A DNA stretch of 64,000 nt. It comes from an uncultured Streptococcus sp. GTDB lineage: Bacteria > Bacillota > Bacilli > Lactobacillales > Streptococcaceae. The DNA is taken from NCBI RefSeq assembly GCF_905372115.1, contig NZ_CAJPNR010000006.1, positions 12,630 through 76,629 on the forward strand, read 5' to 3'. Positions 51,753 to 59,939 of this stretch are shown piece by piece (the first letter of the stretch is position 1; each line of letters starts with the position of its first letter). The notes under the pieces are model-generated. The model made no database searches, was not told the origin of the DNA, and saw only the letters and a program-made list of their open reading frames with translations. The position numbers and the translations under genes are program-made.

Positions 51753-52379
51753 TTACTGGATATCCTCCTCCAAAACCTTCACTTCCTCATCCTCCACCAG
51801 CACTGCTTGGCGATTATTAAGGGGCAGCAAATTAAGCTTGTCTCCATAAGTATTTAGGATTGCCTGAGCACTTTCAGCAAAGGGTTCTTCGCCAACATGA
51901 GGCAGGACATAAAAATCCACCTCGTTTAGTGCATCTGTATCATTCAGTTCCTTAGCAACCGCCTTATCGTCCATAAGTCTGATGTAGTCAATATTCTCAG
52001 CAGTGATAACAGCGCCAGCAGATTCTCCCACATAGACCATGCCGTCTGCAATCTGCTCTTTTATCAAGGACAGAAGTTGCTTTTTCTTAAGTTCTTGCAA
52101 AAGGTAAAAGGTATTGCCACCAGAGAAATAGAGGAGTTTACTTTGAAAAATCTTAGCTTGAGCTGTTTCTCTATCACAAGCTGAAATATCCAAGACCTCT
52201 ACTTGAAATCCCAAGTCCTCAAAGGTTTGCAGGGCTTCATCAATATAACCCCTGTACTCTTCTACATTTCCAGCCGTCGGTATAAAAAGTACTTGTTTGC
52301 CCAATTGCTTTTCAGACGCATATTGTCTGAACAAGTCCTTGACTCCCGCAAAATATGAACATAAAAATAATTGTTTCAT
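51753..52379 (-). CDS. Peptidase E-like (S51) dipeptidase
   Basis: A 208-residue member of the S51 family, whose founder cleaves Asp-X dipeptides. The catalytic Ser is in 'YVGESAGAVIT' (about 120) with the nucleophile elbow GESAGA; 'SGGNTFYLL' precedes it. The C-terminal His is in 'LPHVGEEPFA'. Cytoplasmic. Follows the methyltransferase gene by 11 bases with a strong GGAGG site, so these genes share a transcript with GrpB. Confidence 0.85.
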   Translation of the reverse strand: MKQLFLCSYFAGVKDLFRQYASEKQLGKQVLFIPTAGNVEEYRGYIDEALQTFEDLGFQVEVLDISACDRETAQAKIFQSKLLYFSGGNTFYLLQELKKKQLLSLIKEQIADGMVYVGESAGAVITAENIDYIRLMDDKAVAKELNDTDALNEVDFYVLPHVGEEPFAESAQAILNTYGDKLNLLPLNNRQAVLVEDEEVKVLEEDIQ

Positions 52380-52390
52380 AGGATACCTCC

Positions 52391-53002
52391 TTATTTTTTC
52401 TTAATTTTATAAAGAATCCATTGACCATTTCTTTGACTATCGATGAGATGCAAGTCCAAGTTAGACAAATAATGCTCCAGTTTTTCTTGCTTTCTAAAGG
52501 CTGGCAGGTAGTAAGCTAATTTGCTCCATTCACATGCCAGTAAGATGATTCCATCAGGCTTGAGAATTCTCTTTAATTCCAAAAAGGCTTGAGTTAAATC
52601 TGACCAATGAAAATGGGTCTGAAATGCTGTAATCAAATCAAATTCCTCAACAGGAAGATTTGTATTCTCAACATTTTTCACCTCAAAAGATAGGTCAGGC
52701 TCAGCCAATTTTTCAGCTGCTCTGATGGCCGTAGAAGAAATATCAATCCCCAGAACTCGACTATTAGGAAAGTGCTTTTTCAAATATTTCGAGGATGCTC
52801 CATTTCCAACTCCAACATCCAAAATAGCTTTAAATCTCTTCCTATAATCCAGCTGAATGACCGCCCAAACAACCATGGGCATATAAACACGATTCCATAA
52901 CTTCATCATCCATAATCCTACAAAGCCGGACGGTCTCTTTGATTGGTACATTAAGTAAAGAAAAGCCAGAATAATCAGAAATCCAATCATTGTATAAATC
53001 AT
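52391..53002 (-). CDS. Class I SAM-dependent methyltransferase
   Basis: A 203-residue protein with an N-terminal hydrophobic segment (residues 1-22) and a Rossmann-fold methyltransferase domain: motif I 'ILDVGVGNGASSKYL' (about 61), motif II 'VLGIDIS' and motif IV-like 'FDLITAFQTHFHW'. The N-terminal membrane anchor is unusual for small-molecule enzymes and hints at a lipid or membrane substrate; this is inference. Its ATG overlaps the GrpB stop by four bases (ATGA). Confidence 0.85.
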   Translation of the reverse strand: MIYTMIGFLIILAFLYLMYQSKRPSGFVGLWMMKLWNRVYMPMVVWAVIQLDYRKRFKAILDVGVGNGASSKYLKKHFPNSRVLGIDISSTAIRAAEKLAEPDLSFEVKNVENTNLPVEEFDLITAFQTHFHWSDLTQAFLELKRILKPDGIILLACEWSKLAYYLPAFRKQEKLEHYLSNLDLHLIDSQRNGQWILYKIKKK

Positions 53003-53580
53003 CTGTCTTCCCTCTCATATCTTTCGCCATAAAGCTTTTTAGCTTCGTCTGTATAGTTCTTGATAAAATCCGTTTTCGCCTCTGTATAGGCATCACGATT
53101 GTGCTCATACTGTTTCCACAAGGACAACTTGAACTCCTCATATTCCTTAGCTACAGTAGGATGCTCCTGTAAATAGTCCCTAAAGTAAAGTTCATCATGA
53201 TCGCCTTCATAGCGCAGATGCAGATGGAAAACCCGCTCCGCAAAACCGCTCGGTGTGTAACCTTTATTAAATGACATCCGCCCTTGGCTTTCTGACATAA
53301 GCAGATAACCATTTTGCAGCAGCAAGTCTCTCGTTACCGCCATATCTGTTTCTTTGGGAATTTCCAGCAAGATATCCACTATAGGCTTGGCCCAAATGGT
53401 CTCTACCGATGTTGAGCCAATATGGCTAAGACGAACAATCTGATGTTCTGGCAAAAAACTCAAAAGCAGAAGCCGTTCCTCCGCATACCAGTCTTTCCAC
53501 ACCGCCTGATGCTCTCTCAGAAAAATCGGAAAAAGCTGCCACAGCTCCTCTAGTGACATTTCCTCTAAAGATGGACTCAT
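52999..53580 (-). CDS. GrpB/UPF0157-family nucleotidyltransferase-like protein
   Basis: A 193-residue protein of the GrpB (UPF0157) family, which has a nucleotidyltransferase-like fold of unknown substrate. The key segment is 'IVRLSHIGSTSVETIWAKPIVDILLEI' type (about 53-78), with 'GSTS' and the 'D-x-L' metal site. I choose ATG at 53580, with AGGAGG five bases upstream, instead of GTG at 53586. First gene of a three-gene set with a methyltransferase and peptidase E-like protein. Confidence 0.8.
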   Translation of the reverse strand: MSPSLEEMSLEELWQLFPIFLREHQAVWKDWYAEERLLLLSFLPEHQIVRLSHIGSTSVETIWAKPIVDILLEIPKETDMAVTRDLLLQNGYLLMSESQGRMSFNKGYTPSGFAERVFHLHLRYEGDHDELYFRDYLQEHPTVAKEYEEFKLSLWKQYEHNRDAYTEAKTDFIKNYTDEAKKLYGERYEREDR

Positions 53581-53709
53581 AAGCACCTCCTTAGGTAATT
53601 TATACGAGCGTTTTCTCTAGTTATGATTATAGAAAAAATACACATCCTAGTCAAACCTTGCACTTATTGAACAGATATTTATTTTTGTAATATTTTTGAA
53701 AAGTTTTAG

Positions 53710-53738
53710 TTGTCAAACAATCTATTTTTTAGTAGAAT
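53710..53738 (+). promoter_or_regulatory. Promoter of the secreted nuclease gene
   Basis: TTGTCA (53710-53715) and TAGAAT (53733-53738) are exactly 17 bp apart, 35 bases upstream of the start codon. No operator was recognised. Confidence 0.65.
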
Positions 53739-53773
53739 GATGTCGGAGATATATTATTTAAAAGGAGTTCTTT

Positions 53774-54535
53774 ATGAAAAAGTTTAGGTTTGGCACTTGG
53801 CTTGTCCTGTCAGCCGGCTCTTTGTTGTTACTTTCACAGGCTCTTCCTGCAGAAAATGTCGCTGCTAATCAGAAGAACCAGATTAAGGTCCAGCTGCTTA
53901 ACCATAGCGATGAAACAGCTATCGGCACTCTGGAGTTGAATGGGGAGTATCAGCTAAAGCTTGGGAAAAAGGACAAGTACGGTCGGGCTACTGCTGCTCA
54001 TGTTCAAATGCAGGAGCAACACAAAGCCAAAAAGAAAAAGGAGACCAAGGTCACATACAATCCCATCGGTTGGCACAATTACAAATTTTACTATGGAAAT
54101 GGAGATGATCGGGCTTGGCTCATGAATCGCGCTCACCTAATTGGCTTCACTTTCAGCGGCCTCAATAACGAAGGAAAAAATCTCGTTCCGATGACCGCTT
54201 GGCTCAACTCTGGCAGTTTCCAAGGACTGGACGACAATAACCCAGATAGCATGATCTATTATGAACATCGCTTGGAGCGCTGGTTAGAGGAAAATCCAGA
54301 TTATTGGCTGGATTACAAGGTTACTCCGATTTACACGGACAATGAGCTTCTTCCTCGCAAGATTGAGCTCCAGTATGTCGGGCTTGACGCAGAAGGAAAT
54401 GTTGTCAGCATCCAGCTAGGGGGCAAGGAAACAATAGATGAAGACGGAATGTCTCATGTCTTCTTGGACAATGTCTCTCCAAATGCAGAGATTGACTACC
54501 AAACTGGCACTGCTGTCAATACCATGATTGAGTAG
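53774..54535 (+). CDS. Secreted DNA/RNA non-specific nuclease
   Basis: A 253-residue exported endonuclease. A signal peptide (hydrophobic about 8-26) is followed by the beta-beta-alpha-metal nuclease domain with the active-site His in 'MNRAHLIGFTFSGLNNEGKNL' (about 118) and Asn-rich metal-binding 'NLVPMTAWLNSGSFQGLDD'. The usual DRGH or NRSH motif is NRAH here; His and the Arg before it are kept. Streptococcal relatives degrade extracellular DNA (nets, biofilms, nutrients) or, as EndA, act in uptake. No LPXTG anchor is present, so the protein is probably released. Strong GGAG site and its own promoter and terminator. Confidence 0.9.
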   Translation: MKKFRFGTWLVLSAGSLLLLSQALPAENVAANQKNQIKVQLLNHSDETAIGTLELNGEYQLKLGKKDKYGRATAAHVQMQEQHKAKKKKETKVTYNPIGWHNYKFYYGNGDDRAWLMNRAHLIGFTFSGLNNEGKNLVPMTAWLNSGSFQGLDDNNPDSMIYYEHRLERWLEENPDYWLDYKVTPIYTDNELLPRKIELQYVGLDAEGNVVSIQLGGKETIDEDGMSHVFLDNVSPNAEIDYQTGTAVNTMIE

Positions 54536-54553
54536 AGTTACAGATAAGAACAC

Positions 54554-54591
54554 AAAAACAGACCATCCTTGCTATGATGATCTGTTTTTTT
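54554..54591 (+). terminator. Terminator of the nuclease gene, possibly shared with DUF3307 gene
   Basis: AAAAACAGACCATC (54554-54567) pairs with GATGATCTGTTTTT (54576-54589), with one G-U pair, and a T-run follows. The other gene converges here, so it may end both. Confidence 0.8.
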
Positions 54592-54599
54592 ATTTATTT

Positions 54600-55337
54600 T
54601 TACCAATACAGACAGCCGTAAACCAACAAGACTGCAATCATACTGAAAAGCGAGCCAATCAGGTAGTATTCAGCAAAGGACTGGCTTTCTGAGATCTTAT
54701 TATAGCGGGCGATAGACTTAGCTGTAAAAACTAGCCCAATGGCAGTAAACTGCCCGAAAATAAGGGAAAGTCCCATAATCAAGCGCTCCAAAATCCCAAT
54801 CATGGCACCAGCCCCCGCAATAGTCTCTCCGCTGTCTTCCCCTGCCTGGTACTTGCTGAAGAAGAGTTTAAAGAGGATATTAATCGGCTTACCAGTCAGG
54901 GCGAAGAAAAAGAGAGCCTGCAGCATGAGGTAGCGCTCAGAAAGCCAATTAGGAGCTGGAATTTGCTGCTGCCCTAAGAGAAAATAAAGAGCAAAAATGC
55001 TAATCAAATGCAAGAGCTGATCCAATATAAAGGCAAACTTTTGAGCATGATGCCGGACAATCAATGAATTCAGCTTATACTTAAAGAAGTCAACAAGCGC
55101 ATGACTGAGCCAGACCAAGGCGAAATATAGCAGATAATTAGGTAGGATGAGCCCCAAGAGCAACAAGGGCAGCAGAACAATTCCTAAATGGAGAATTAAG
55201 AAATTCATCCGCCGGCTTTTGAGGTCGGCCATTTTCTGACTTTGAAGCTGAAAATCAGCTAGTACATGAGCCAGCAAAGTCAGTACAAGAATCGGATTCT
55301 GCATAAAAAATTCTGAAAATCCCATAAAATTTGTCAT
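54600..55337 (-). CDS. DUF3307 membrane protein, partner of SatD
   Basis: A 245-residue protein with about seven hydrophobic segments. Two short motifs, 'AHVLADFQLQSQKMA' (about 23) and 'SHALVDFFKYKL' (about 79), share H-x3-DF and are the hallmarks of DUF3307. Function unknown. It overlaps the upstream satD gene by four bases (ATGA), so they are coupled; this pairing is common in Firmicutes. It may be a membrane effector or transporter for the partner. Confidence 0.8.
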   Translation of the reverse strand: MTNFMGFSEFFMQNPILVLTLLAHVLADFQLQSQKMADLKSRRMNFLILHLGIVLLPLLLLGLILPNYLLYFALVWLSHALVDFFKYKLNSLIVRHHAQKFAFILDQLLHLISIFALYFLLGQQQIPAPNWLSERYLMLQALFFFALTGKPINILFKLFFSKYQAGEDSGETIAGAGAMIGILERLIMGLSLIFGQFTAIGLVFTAKSIARYNKISESQSFAEYYLIGSLFSMIAVLLVYGCLYW

Positions 55338-55999
55338 TCTTCAGCCTCCTTTGCTGCCTGTAGAATCATTCTCATAGCTAAACGACGATTTCTCAGATAG
55401 ATCTTCAGTCCAGACGACTTCAGCCGCTTACTAAGCGCACTGGGACTAATCTGCAGCAGCTCTGCCATTTCCCCATGAGAAAAATTCTCGTCATAGATAT
55501 ATTCCTTGAGCATCTGCTCTAGAACCTCTCTCTGACTGGTATTCCACTTACTCTGGATAAATGAAGTAGCTGCCAACACCGTATTGACTGCCTGACTGAG
55601 CTCTTCATCTCCCAAGGATACAGCTATACGGCTGCTGCCGTAGTCGTTCTTCTCGTGAATAGCCTCAATGGCTGCGCGTGCCCTCCAGTAGGCCGGACCG
55701 TCGGCACCAATACTCTGCTCCCGATTGATGTCCGTCACAATCTCCCCCAAACCAAGCCCAAAGCGAATCGGATGAGGAAAGCCCAAGGCAATCTGATCAA
55801 GGAGCTGCATGATTTCTGGATTAGGTCGCAGCAAAGCCTGAAACTCATCTCCAGTCGTTACCGTGAAAGGTGACACCAGATAATCCTGATAATCCTGATT
55901 TAGCACTGCCATCATGTCCTGCAGGTCCTTCTGAGCCTGCTTACGATTTTTCAGCTGTTTGGATTCTATTAAATCTCCAATAAGAGCAATATAAAGCAT
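55334..55999 (-). CDS. satD: SatD-family protein with C-terminal helix-turn-helix
   Basis: A 221-residue protein of the SatD family, named for an S. mutans acid-tolerance locus (satC-satD-satE). The N-terminal 140 residues contain 'ALIGDLIESKQ', 'TTGDEFQALL' and 'RFGLGLGEI', and so resemble the core of a nucleotide cyclase/GGDEF-like fold, though catalysis is unproven. The last 60 residues are a helix-turn-helix ('SHGEMAELLQISPSALSKRLK'). The gene starts the pair with DUF3307. A role as sensor or regulator is inference. Confidence 0.7.
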   Translation of the reverse strand: MLYIALIGDLIESKQLKNRKQAQKDLQDMMAVLNQDYQDYLVSPFTVTTGDEFQALLRPNPEIMQLLDQIALGFPHPIRFGLGLGEIVTDINREQSIGADGPAYWRARAAIEAIHEKNDYGSSRIAVSLGDEELSQAVNTVLAATSFIQSKWNTSQREVLEQMLKEYIYDENFSHGEMAELLQISPSALSKRLKSSGLKIYLRNRRLAMRMILQAAKEAEE

Positions 56000-56089
56000 A
56001 CCAAACCTCCTTTAAGTCCATTATAAAGGAAAATTTAAAAAATGTCTATTTAAACAGCAACTTTTAGAATGTCTATTTTAAAGGAAAGA

Positions 56090-56407
56090 CTATTTTTTCT
56101 TTTTAGGTGCTGGTAAGGCAGGGTAGGCTGCTTCAATCAGATTACAGAGAAAGGCAGCATCTTCTACTTCTTCTATACGAAGCATCGGCTTTGCGCCTGG
56201 ATAAGGAGTTTCATAGACTGGATTTTCCAAAAGATCGAGAGCTGGCTGGACTGACTTGAGAAGCAAGCGATTGTCATAAATCCCGCCGAATAAGCGACCC
56301 CGATAATAGAGCAAATACTCTCCCATCATCTTGCGAAAGCTAATTTCTTGGCCTAAGCCCTGCAATTGCTTCAGGATAAAATCCAAATATTCTTGACTAG
56401 ATGCCAT
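56090..56407 (-). CDS. TfoX N-terminal domain protein
   Basis: A 105-residue protein that corresponds to the N-terminal domain of TfoX/Sxy, with 'RKMMGEYLLYYRGRLFGGIYDNRLLLK' type residues (about 25-50). In Proteobacteria Sxy promotes competence, but single-domain homologues in Firmicutes have no known role. Highly basic C-terminus (KKKK). It is monocistronic, flanked by satD and the betaine operon, and no com-box was seen upstream. Confidence 0.8.
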   Translation of the reverse strand: MASSQEYLDFILKQLQGLGQEISFRKMMGEYLLYYRGRLFGGIYDNRLLLKSVQPALDLLENPVYETPYPGAKPMLRIEEVEDAAFLCNLIEAAYPALPAPKKKK

Positions 56408-56515
56408 CGGAACACCTCCATGAATTGATACTTTATTATACCAAAAATGAATGAAGATTTCCCGACTAAGAGTTCAACTCATCTCCTCCAATCCGTATTC
56501 TGTCAATCCACAAGT

Positions 56516-56556
56516 AAGTAAAAAAGCTAGACCTTACAAGTCTAACTCTTTTACTT
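56516..56556 (-). terminator. Terminator of the betaine/choline transport genes
   Basis: A 17-bp inverted repeat with few mismatches (56516-56532 with 56540-56556) starts just past the stop codon and is rich in A/T. On the minus strand a T-run is available. Confidence 0.75.
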
Positions 56557-56557
56557 A

Positions 56558-58078
56558 TTATTTTTTTAAAAGTCCTTCCTTGGCCAGATAATCACGCGCA
56601 ACAGCTTCCGCTTTTTTGCCCTCAATGCCAACTTGATAATTCATCTGGCTCATCTGGCTTTCCGTAATTTTACCAGCCAACTTATTGAGAATACCTTCCA
56701 ATTCAGGGTGTTTTTCGAGCAATTCAGCCTTCATGAGAGGGGCACCTTGATAAGGAGGGAAAAGGTGCTTATCGTCTTCTAAAACTTGTAAATCATAACG
56801 CGCAAGTTCTGCGTCAGTCGAATAGGCATCCGTGATTTGAATATCACCCGACTGAATAGCTTGGTAGCGAAGGGCTGGCTCCATGGTCGCTACATTAAGA
56901 TTAAGGCCATATAGAGATTGCAAACCCTTGTTTCCATCTTCACGGTCGTTAAATTCCAAGGTAAACCCTGCCTTGAGCCTGTCTTGAACTGCCTTAAGGT
57001 CAGAGATGGTTTTAAGATTGTATTCTTTGGCGATAGTCTTTGGAACTGCAATTGCATAGGTATTCTGATAGGCCATGTGATTGAGCAAGACTAGATTATC
57101 CTGTTTTTTGATTCCATCACGTGCTGCTTCAAAAACTTCTTCAGCATCATTGCTAACCTTTGGAGCAGGCTGCAAGAGAGTTCCGGTAATTGTACCTGTA
57201 AACTCAGGATAGATATCAATATCACCTTTTTTTAGAGCTTGATAAAGGAAGTCAGTCTTCCCAAAATTAGGTTTGACTGTCACAGTCATATCCGTATTTT
57301 CCTCAATAAGGAGTTTATACATATTCATAAGAATCTCTGGCTCTGGACCCAATTTCCCAGCAATAACCAGATGATCCTTCTCCTGCTTGGGAATTAGACT
57401 GGGTGTGTAAGAAGCGCCAAGGCCGAGGATTAAGACAGCAAAAGCTGTAAATACCGTCCGAAGCTTAGCTTTTTCCATCCATTTAAGGAGACTGTTGAAA
57501 AGAATGGCCAAAACAGCAGATGAAATTGCCCCAATCAAGATTAGACTGGCATTGCGACGATCAATTCCTAGAAGGATGAAGGAACCTAATCCACCAGCTC
57601 CGACAAGAGCTGCTAGAGTTGCTGTTCCGATAATCATTACCGTTGCCGTCCGAACTCCTGATACGATGACGGGCATTGCTAGAGGCAGTTTAAACTTTTT
57701 GAGTCGTTCCCACTTGGTCATCCCAAAGGCGATTCCAGCTTCTTCTAAACTAGGATCAATCCCATTCAAAGCTGTGACAGTATTTTCTAAAATCGGGAAA
57801 ATAGCGTAAATCACCAGGGCAGTCAGTGCCGGCAATGTACCAATCCCCATGAGGGGGATAAAGAGTCCCAGCAAGGCCATTGAAGGAATGGTTTGAAAGA
57901 TTCCCGCAATTTGCAGCACCCAATTGGCTGCCTTTTTATGACTATGTAGATAGATAGCAAGCGGAATGGTCAGGAATATGGCCACTAGTAAAGTCAGAAG
58001 AGACAGCTGGAGATGTTGCCCTAAGGCTGCCAACCATTCGCCAAAGCGCTCCTGAAAAGTAGAAAACAAATTAGCCAT
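56558..58078 (-). CDS. Betaine/choline ABC importer, fused permease and binding protein
   Basis: A 506-residue fusion. The N-terminal part (about 1-210) has five to six hydrophobic segments and an EAA-type loop ('EEAGIAFGMTKWERLKKFKLP', about 135-155), like OpuCB/ProW. After a further TM (about 220-235) comes a type 2 periplasmic-binding domain (about 240-506) with 'LVIAGKLGPEPEILMNMY' at its start, like OpuCC/ProX. Such fusions are usual in streptococci and import glycine betaine, choline or carnitine. I use ATG at 58078 (GGAGG seven bases upstream) instead of the TTG at 58093. It overlaps the ATPase by 8 bases. Confidence 0.92.
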   Translation of the reverse strand: MANLFSTFQERFGEWLAALGQHLQLSLLTLLVAIFLTIPLAIYLHSHKKAANWVLQIAGIFQTIPSMALLGLFIPLMGIGTLPALTALVIYAIFPILENTVTALNGIDPSLEEAGIAFGMTKWERLKKFKLPLAMPVIVSGVRTATVMIIGTATLAALVGAGGLGSFILLGIDRRNASLILIGAISSAVLAILFNSLLKWMEKAKLRTVFTAFAVLILGLGASYTPSLIPKQEKDHLVIAGKLGPEPEILMNMYKLLIEENTDMTVTVKPNFGKTDFLYQALKKGDIDIYPEFTGTITGTLLQPAPKVSNDAEEVFEAARDGIKKQDNLVLLNHMAYQNTYAIAVPKTIAKEYNLKTISDLKAVQDRLKAGFTLEFNDREDGNKGLQSLYGLNLNVATMEPALRYQAIQSGDIQITDAYSTDAELARYDLQVLEDDKHLFPPYQGAPLMKAELLEKHPELEGILNKLAGKITESQMSQMNYQVGIEGKKAEAVARDYLAKEGLLKK

Positions 58079-58799
58079 GTTGAACACCTCCAAACAAATC
58101 TGCTACAAAGCTGGTCGCAGGTGCAGATAAGATTTCCTCAGGTGTCGCAACTTGACGAATCTCCCCGTCCTGCAAAACAGCAATCCGATTGCCCAATTTC
58201 AAAGCCTCATCCGTGTCATGGGTCACAAAGATTGTTGTCATCCCAAACTGGTCATGGATACTCTTGGTCAAGCTCTGCAATTGCTTACGCGAGATAGCAT
58301 CAAGAGCTGAAAAAGGCTCGTCCATCAGCAATATTTTGGGTTGGGCGATAATGGAACGGACAATCCCCACCCGCTGCTGCTCACCACCAGACAACTCACT
58401 CGGCATACGCTGAGCATAGTCTTCAGCAGGCAAGCCTACTAGCTCCAGCAATTCATCAGTCTTCTGCTGAATATCTGCCTTGCTCCATCCTTTCATTTCA
58501 GGAATGAGAGCAATATTTTCAGCCACCGTTAGGTTTGGAAAGAGGGCAATCGCTTGTAAGACATAGCCTGTAGAAAGGCGCAGCTCACGCTCATCATAGT
58601 CTTTGATGCGCTTGCCATCCATGTAAATATCGCCATCTGTAGGTTCCAAGAGGCGGTTGATCATCTTGAGCATGGTTGTCTTACCTGACCCAGAAGGACC
58701 TACTAAAACCATAAATTCACCATCCTCGATTTGTAAGTTGACATCTCTCAAGACATCCTTTTCTGTATAGCCTAGCGCTACATTTTTGTATTCAATCAT
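58071..58799 (-). CDS. Betaine/choline ABC importer ATPase (OpuBA/OpuCA/ProV-type)
   Basis: A 242-residue ATPase with Walker A GPSGSGKTT, signature LSGGEQQRV, Walker B 'ILLMDEPFSALD' and the switch 'VTHDTDEAL'. It energises the fused permease-binding protein encoded right after it. The C-terminal CBS domains of OpuCA are absent, as in other streptococcal proteins of this length. Uptake of osmoprotectant or choline is expected. The substrate is not determined from sequence. Confidence 0.92.
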   Translation of the reverse strand: MIEYKNVALGYTEKDVLRDVNLQIEDGEFMVLVGPSGSGKTTMLKMINRLLEPTDGDIYMDGKRIKDYDERELRLSTGYVLQAIALFPNLTVAENIALIPEMKGWSKADIQQKTDELLELVGLPAEDYAQRMPSELSGGEQQRVGIVRSIIAQPKILLMDEPFSALDAISRKQLQSLTKSIHDQFGMTTIFVTHDTDEALKLGNRIAVLQDGEIRQVATPEEILSAPATSFVADLFGGVQHG

Positions 58800-58813
58800 T
58801 GTTTGTCCTCAAT

Positions 58814-58918
58814 TTAAAACTTCCCTCGATTCGTCAAGTCTTCTACCTTAGGCATGACTTCCTTATTATCCCAATGCTCAACAATCAATCCATTATCATC
58901 CAAAACGAATGGTTCCAT
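58814..58918 (-). pseudogene. Remnant of a SnoaL/NTF2-like gene (C-terminal end only)
   Basis: A 34-codon frame reading 'MEPFVLDDNGLIVEHWDN' and onwards closes with a stop at 58814. The 'xxNGLIVEHWD' motif is the C-terminal signature of SnoaL/NTF2-like proteins, which are normally 110-150 residues long. Upstream, the frame is open for only about 20 more codons before a stop and no ribosome-binding site is seen. It is most likely a decayed fragment lying between a terminator and the betaine ATPase gene. Confidence 0.5.
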
Positions 58919-59019
58919 TGTAACACTTGTGATTTCAACTATCAAGAATTTTGTTCTATTTGGAAATAATTTTAAACTGGGATAAAGAATTTAAAATTAA
59001 AGTTTCAAACTAAAAAACC

Positions 59020-59046
59020 CAGTGTAAAGAGGCGACTCCTACACTG
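59020..59046 (-). terminator. Terminator of the Sua5-like gene
   Basis: CAGTGTA (59020-59026) pairs with TACACTG (59040-59046), with internal AGG/CCT pairs, followed on the minus strand by GGTTTTTT. Confidence 0.8.
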
Positions 59047-59060
59047 AGCTTCTTTTTATC

Positions 59061-59840
59061 TTAGTAATATTCACCCTGACGGTAATCCCATGAGTTAAAG
59101 GTATCGGACAGGTGCATCATGATTTTGTCGATGTCCAAGCCTTTGCGGATGACCACTGGTGCTGGTGAGATAGAACGTTGCCCACCTTGTTCTGGAATCA
59201 GTTTTCCATCCTTGTCAACCATTGAGACCATAACACCTTGCTCATAGCGAGTTTCAATGGTCTTGTCTGGCTGGATAGAGGCTACATAGTCATCTGCTTC
59301 AATGACGAGGTCAACAGCATTTTCAATGCGATCGCCGATTCCTTCGACCTTTCCGCGGTTTCCTTTACCGGATGGGTTGGCTGAAGAAGCATAAACCATC
59401 TTGCCTTCTTCCCAAAGCTTAGCTGCCAGCTGCTCGCCCGCCTTACCAAACTTAATAACAAAACAGCTAGTGCCACGAACATCTGTCATCAGCTCTTCCC
59501 GGCCGTCGCCATAGGCTTTGAGCTTTTCAAAAGCTTCTGGCTTCCATGGAAGGATACAGCCCAAGAGGATATCTTCATCCCAATGCTTTTGATAAAAAGC
59601 TTCAATTTCCGGATTCAGCTGAGCTAAAGCACGGAGCTCATCCATACTGCCACAGAGGACAACACCTGGCTTATTACGGTTACGAGCCTTAGCTTCGAAC
59701 TTACGCTCCAAGCCAGCTTTATCGCTGGTCATGATGATGTAACCCACCTTGGTCGGGCAAACGATACAGCCGCCGTCGCCTTTCAAGATGTCATAACCTT
59801 CTTGTGAAAGCTGTCCGTTCCATTGAATGTGTTTTGTCAT
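59061..59840 (-). CDS. Sua5/YciO/YrdC-family protein
   Basis: A 259-residue protein with the YrdC-like fold: 'GCIVCPTKVGYIIM' (about 24), the KxRxxxKP-type 'KARNRNKPGVVL' (about 50), and 'VYASSANPSGKGN' (about 150). Relatives make threonylcarbamoyl-AMP for tRNA t6A modification (TsaC/Sua5); other members such as YciO have no known role. The C-terminal extension (about 190-259) differs from the Sua5 domain and contains 'GQRSISPAPVVIRKG'. Because of this divergence it is probably not the only TsaC. Monocistronic, ending at a strong terminator. Confidence 0.75.
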   Translation of the reverse strand: MTKHIQWNGQLSQEGYDILKGDGGCIVCPTKVGYIIMTSDKAGLERKFEAKARNRNKPGVVLCGSMDELRALAQLNPEIEAFYQKHWDEDILLGCILPWKPEAFEKLKAYGDGREELMTDVRGTSCFVIKFGKAGEQLAAKLWEEGKMVYASSANPSGKGNRGKVEGIGDRIENAVDLVIEADDYVASIQPDKTIETRYEQGVMVSMVDKDGKLIPEQGGQRSISPAPVVIRKGLDIDKIMMHLSDTFNSWDYRQGEYY

Positions 59841-59939
59841 AAGTTTCTTCCTTTTCTATTAAATTAAGATTTATTTTACCATATATTTTTATCGGAGACA
59901 AGGTTTTTTCAGAATTTTCTCAATATAGCAAAAATAAGG

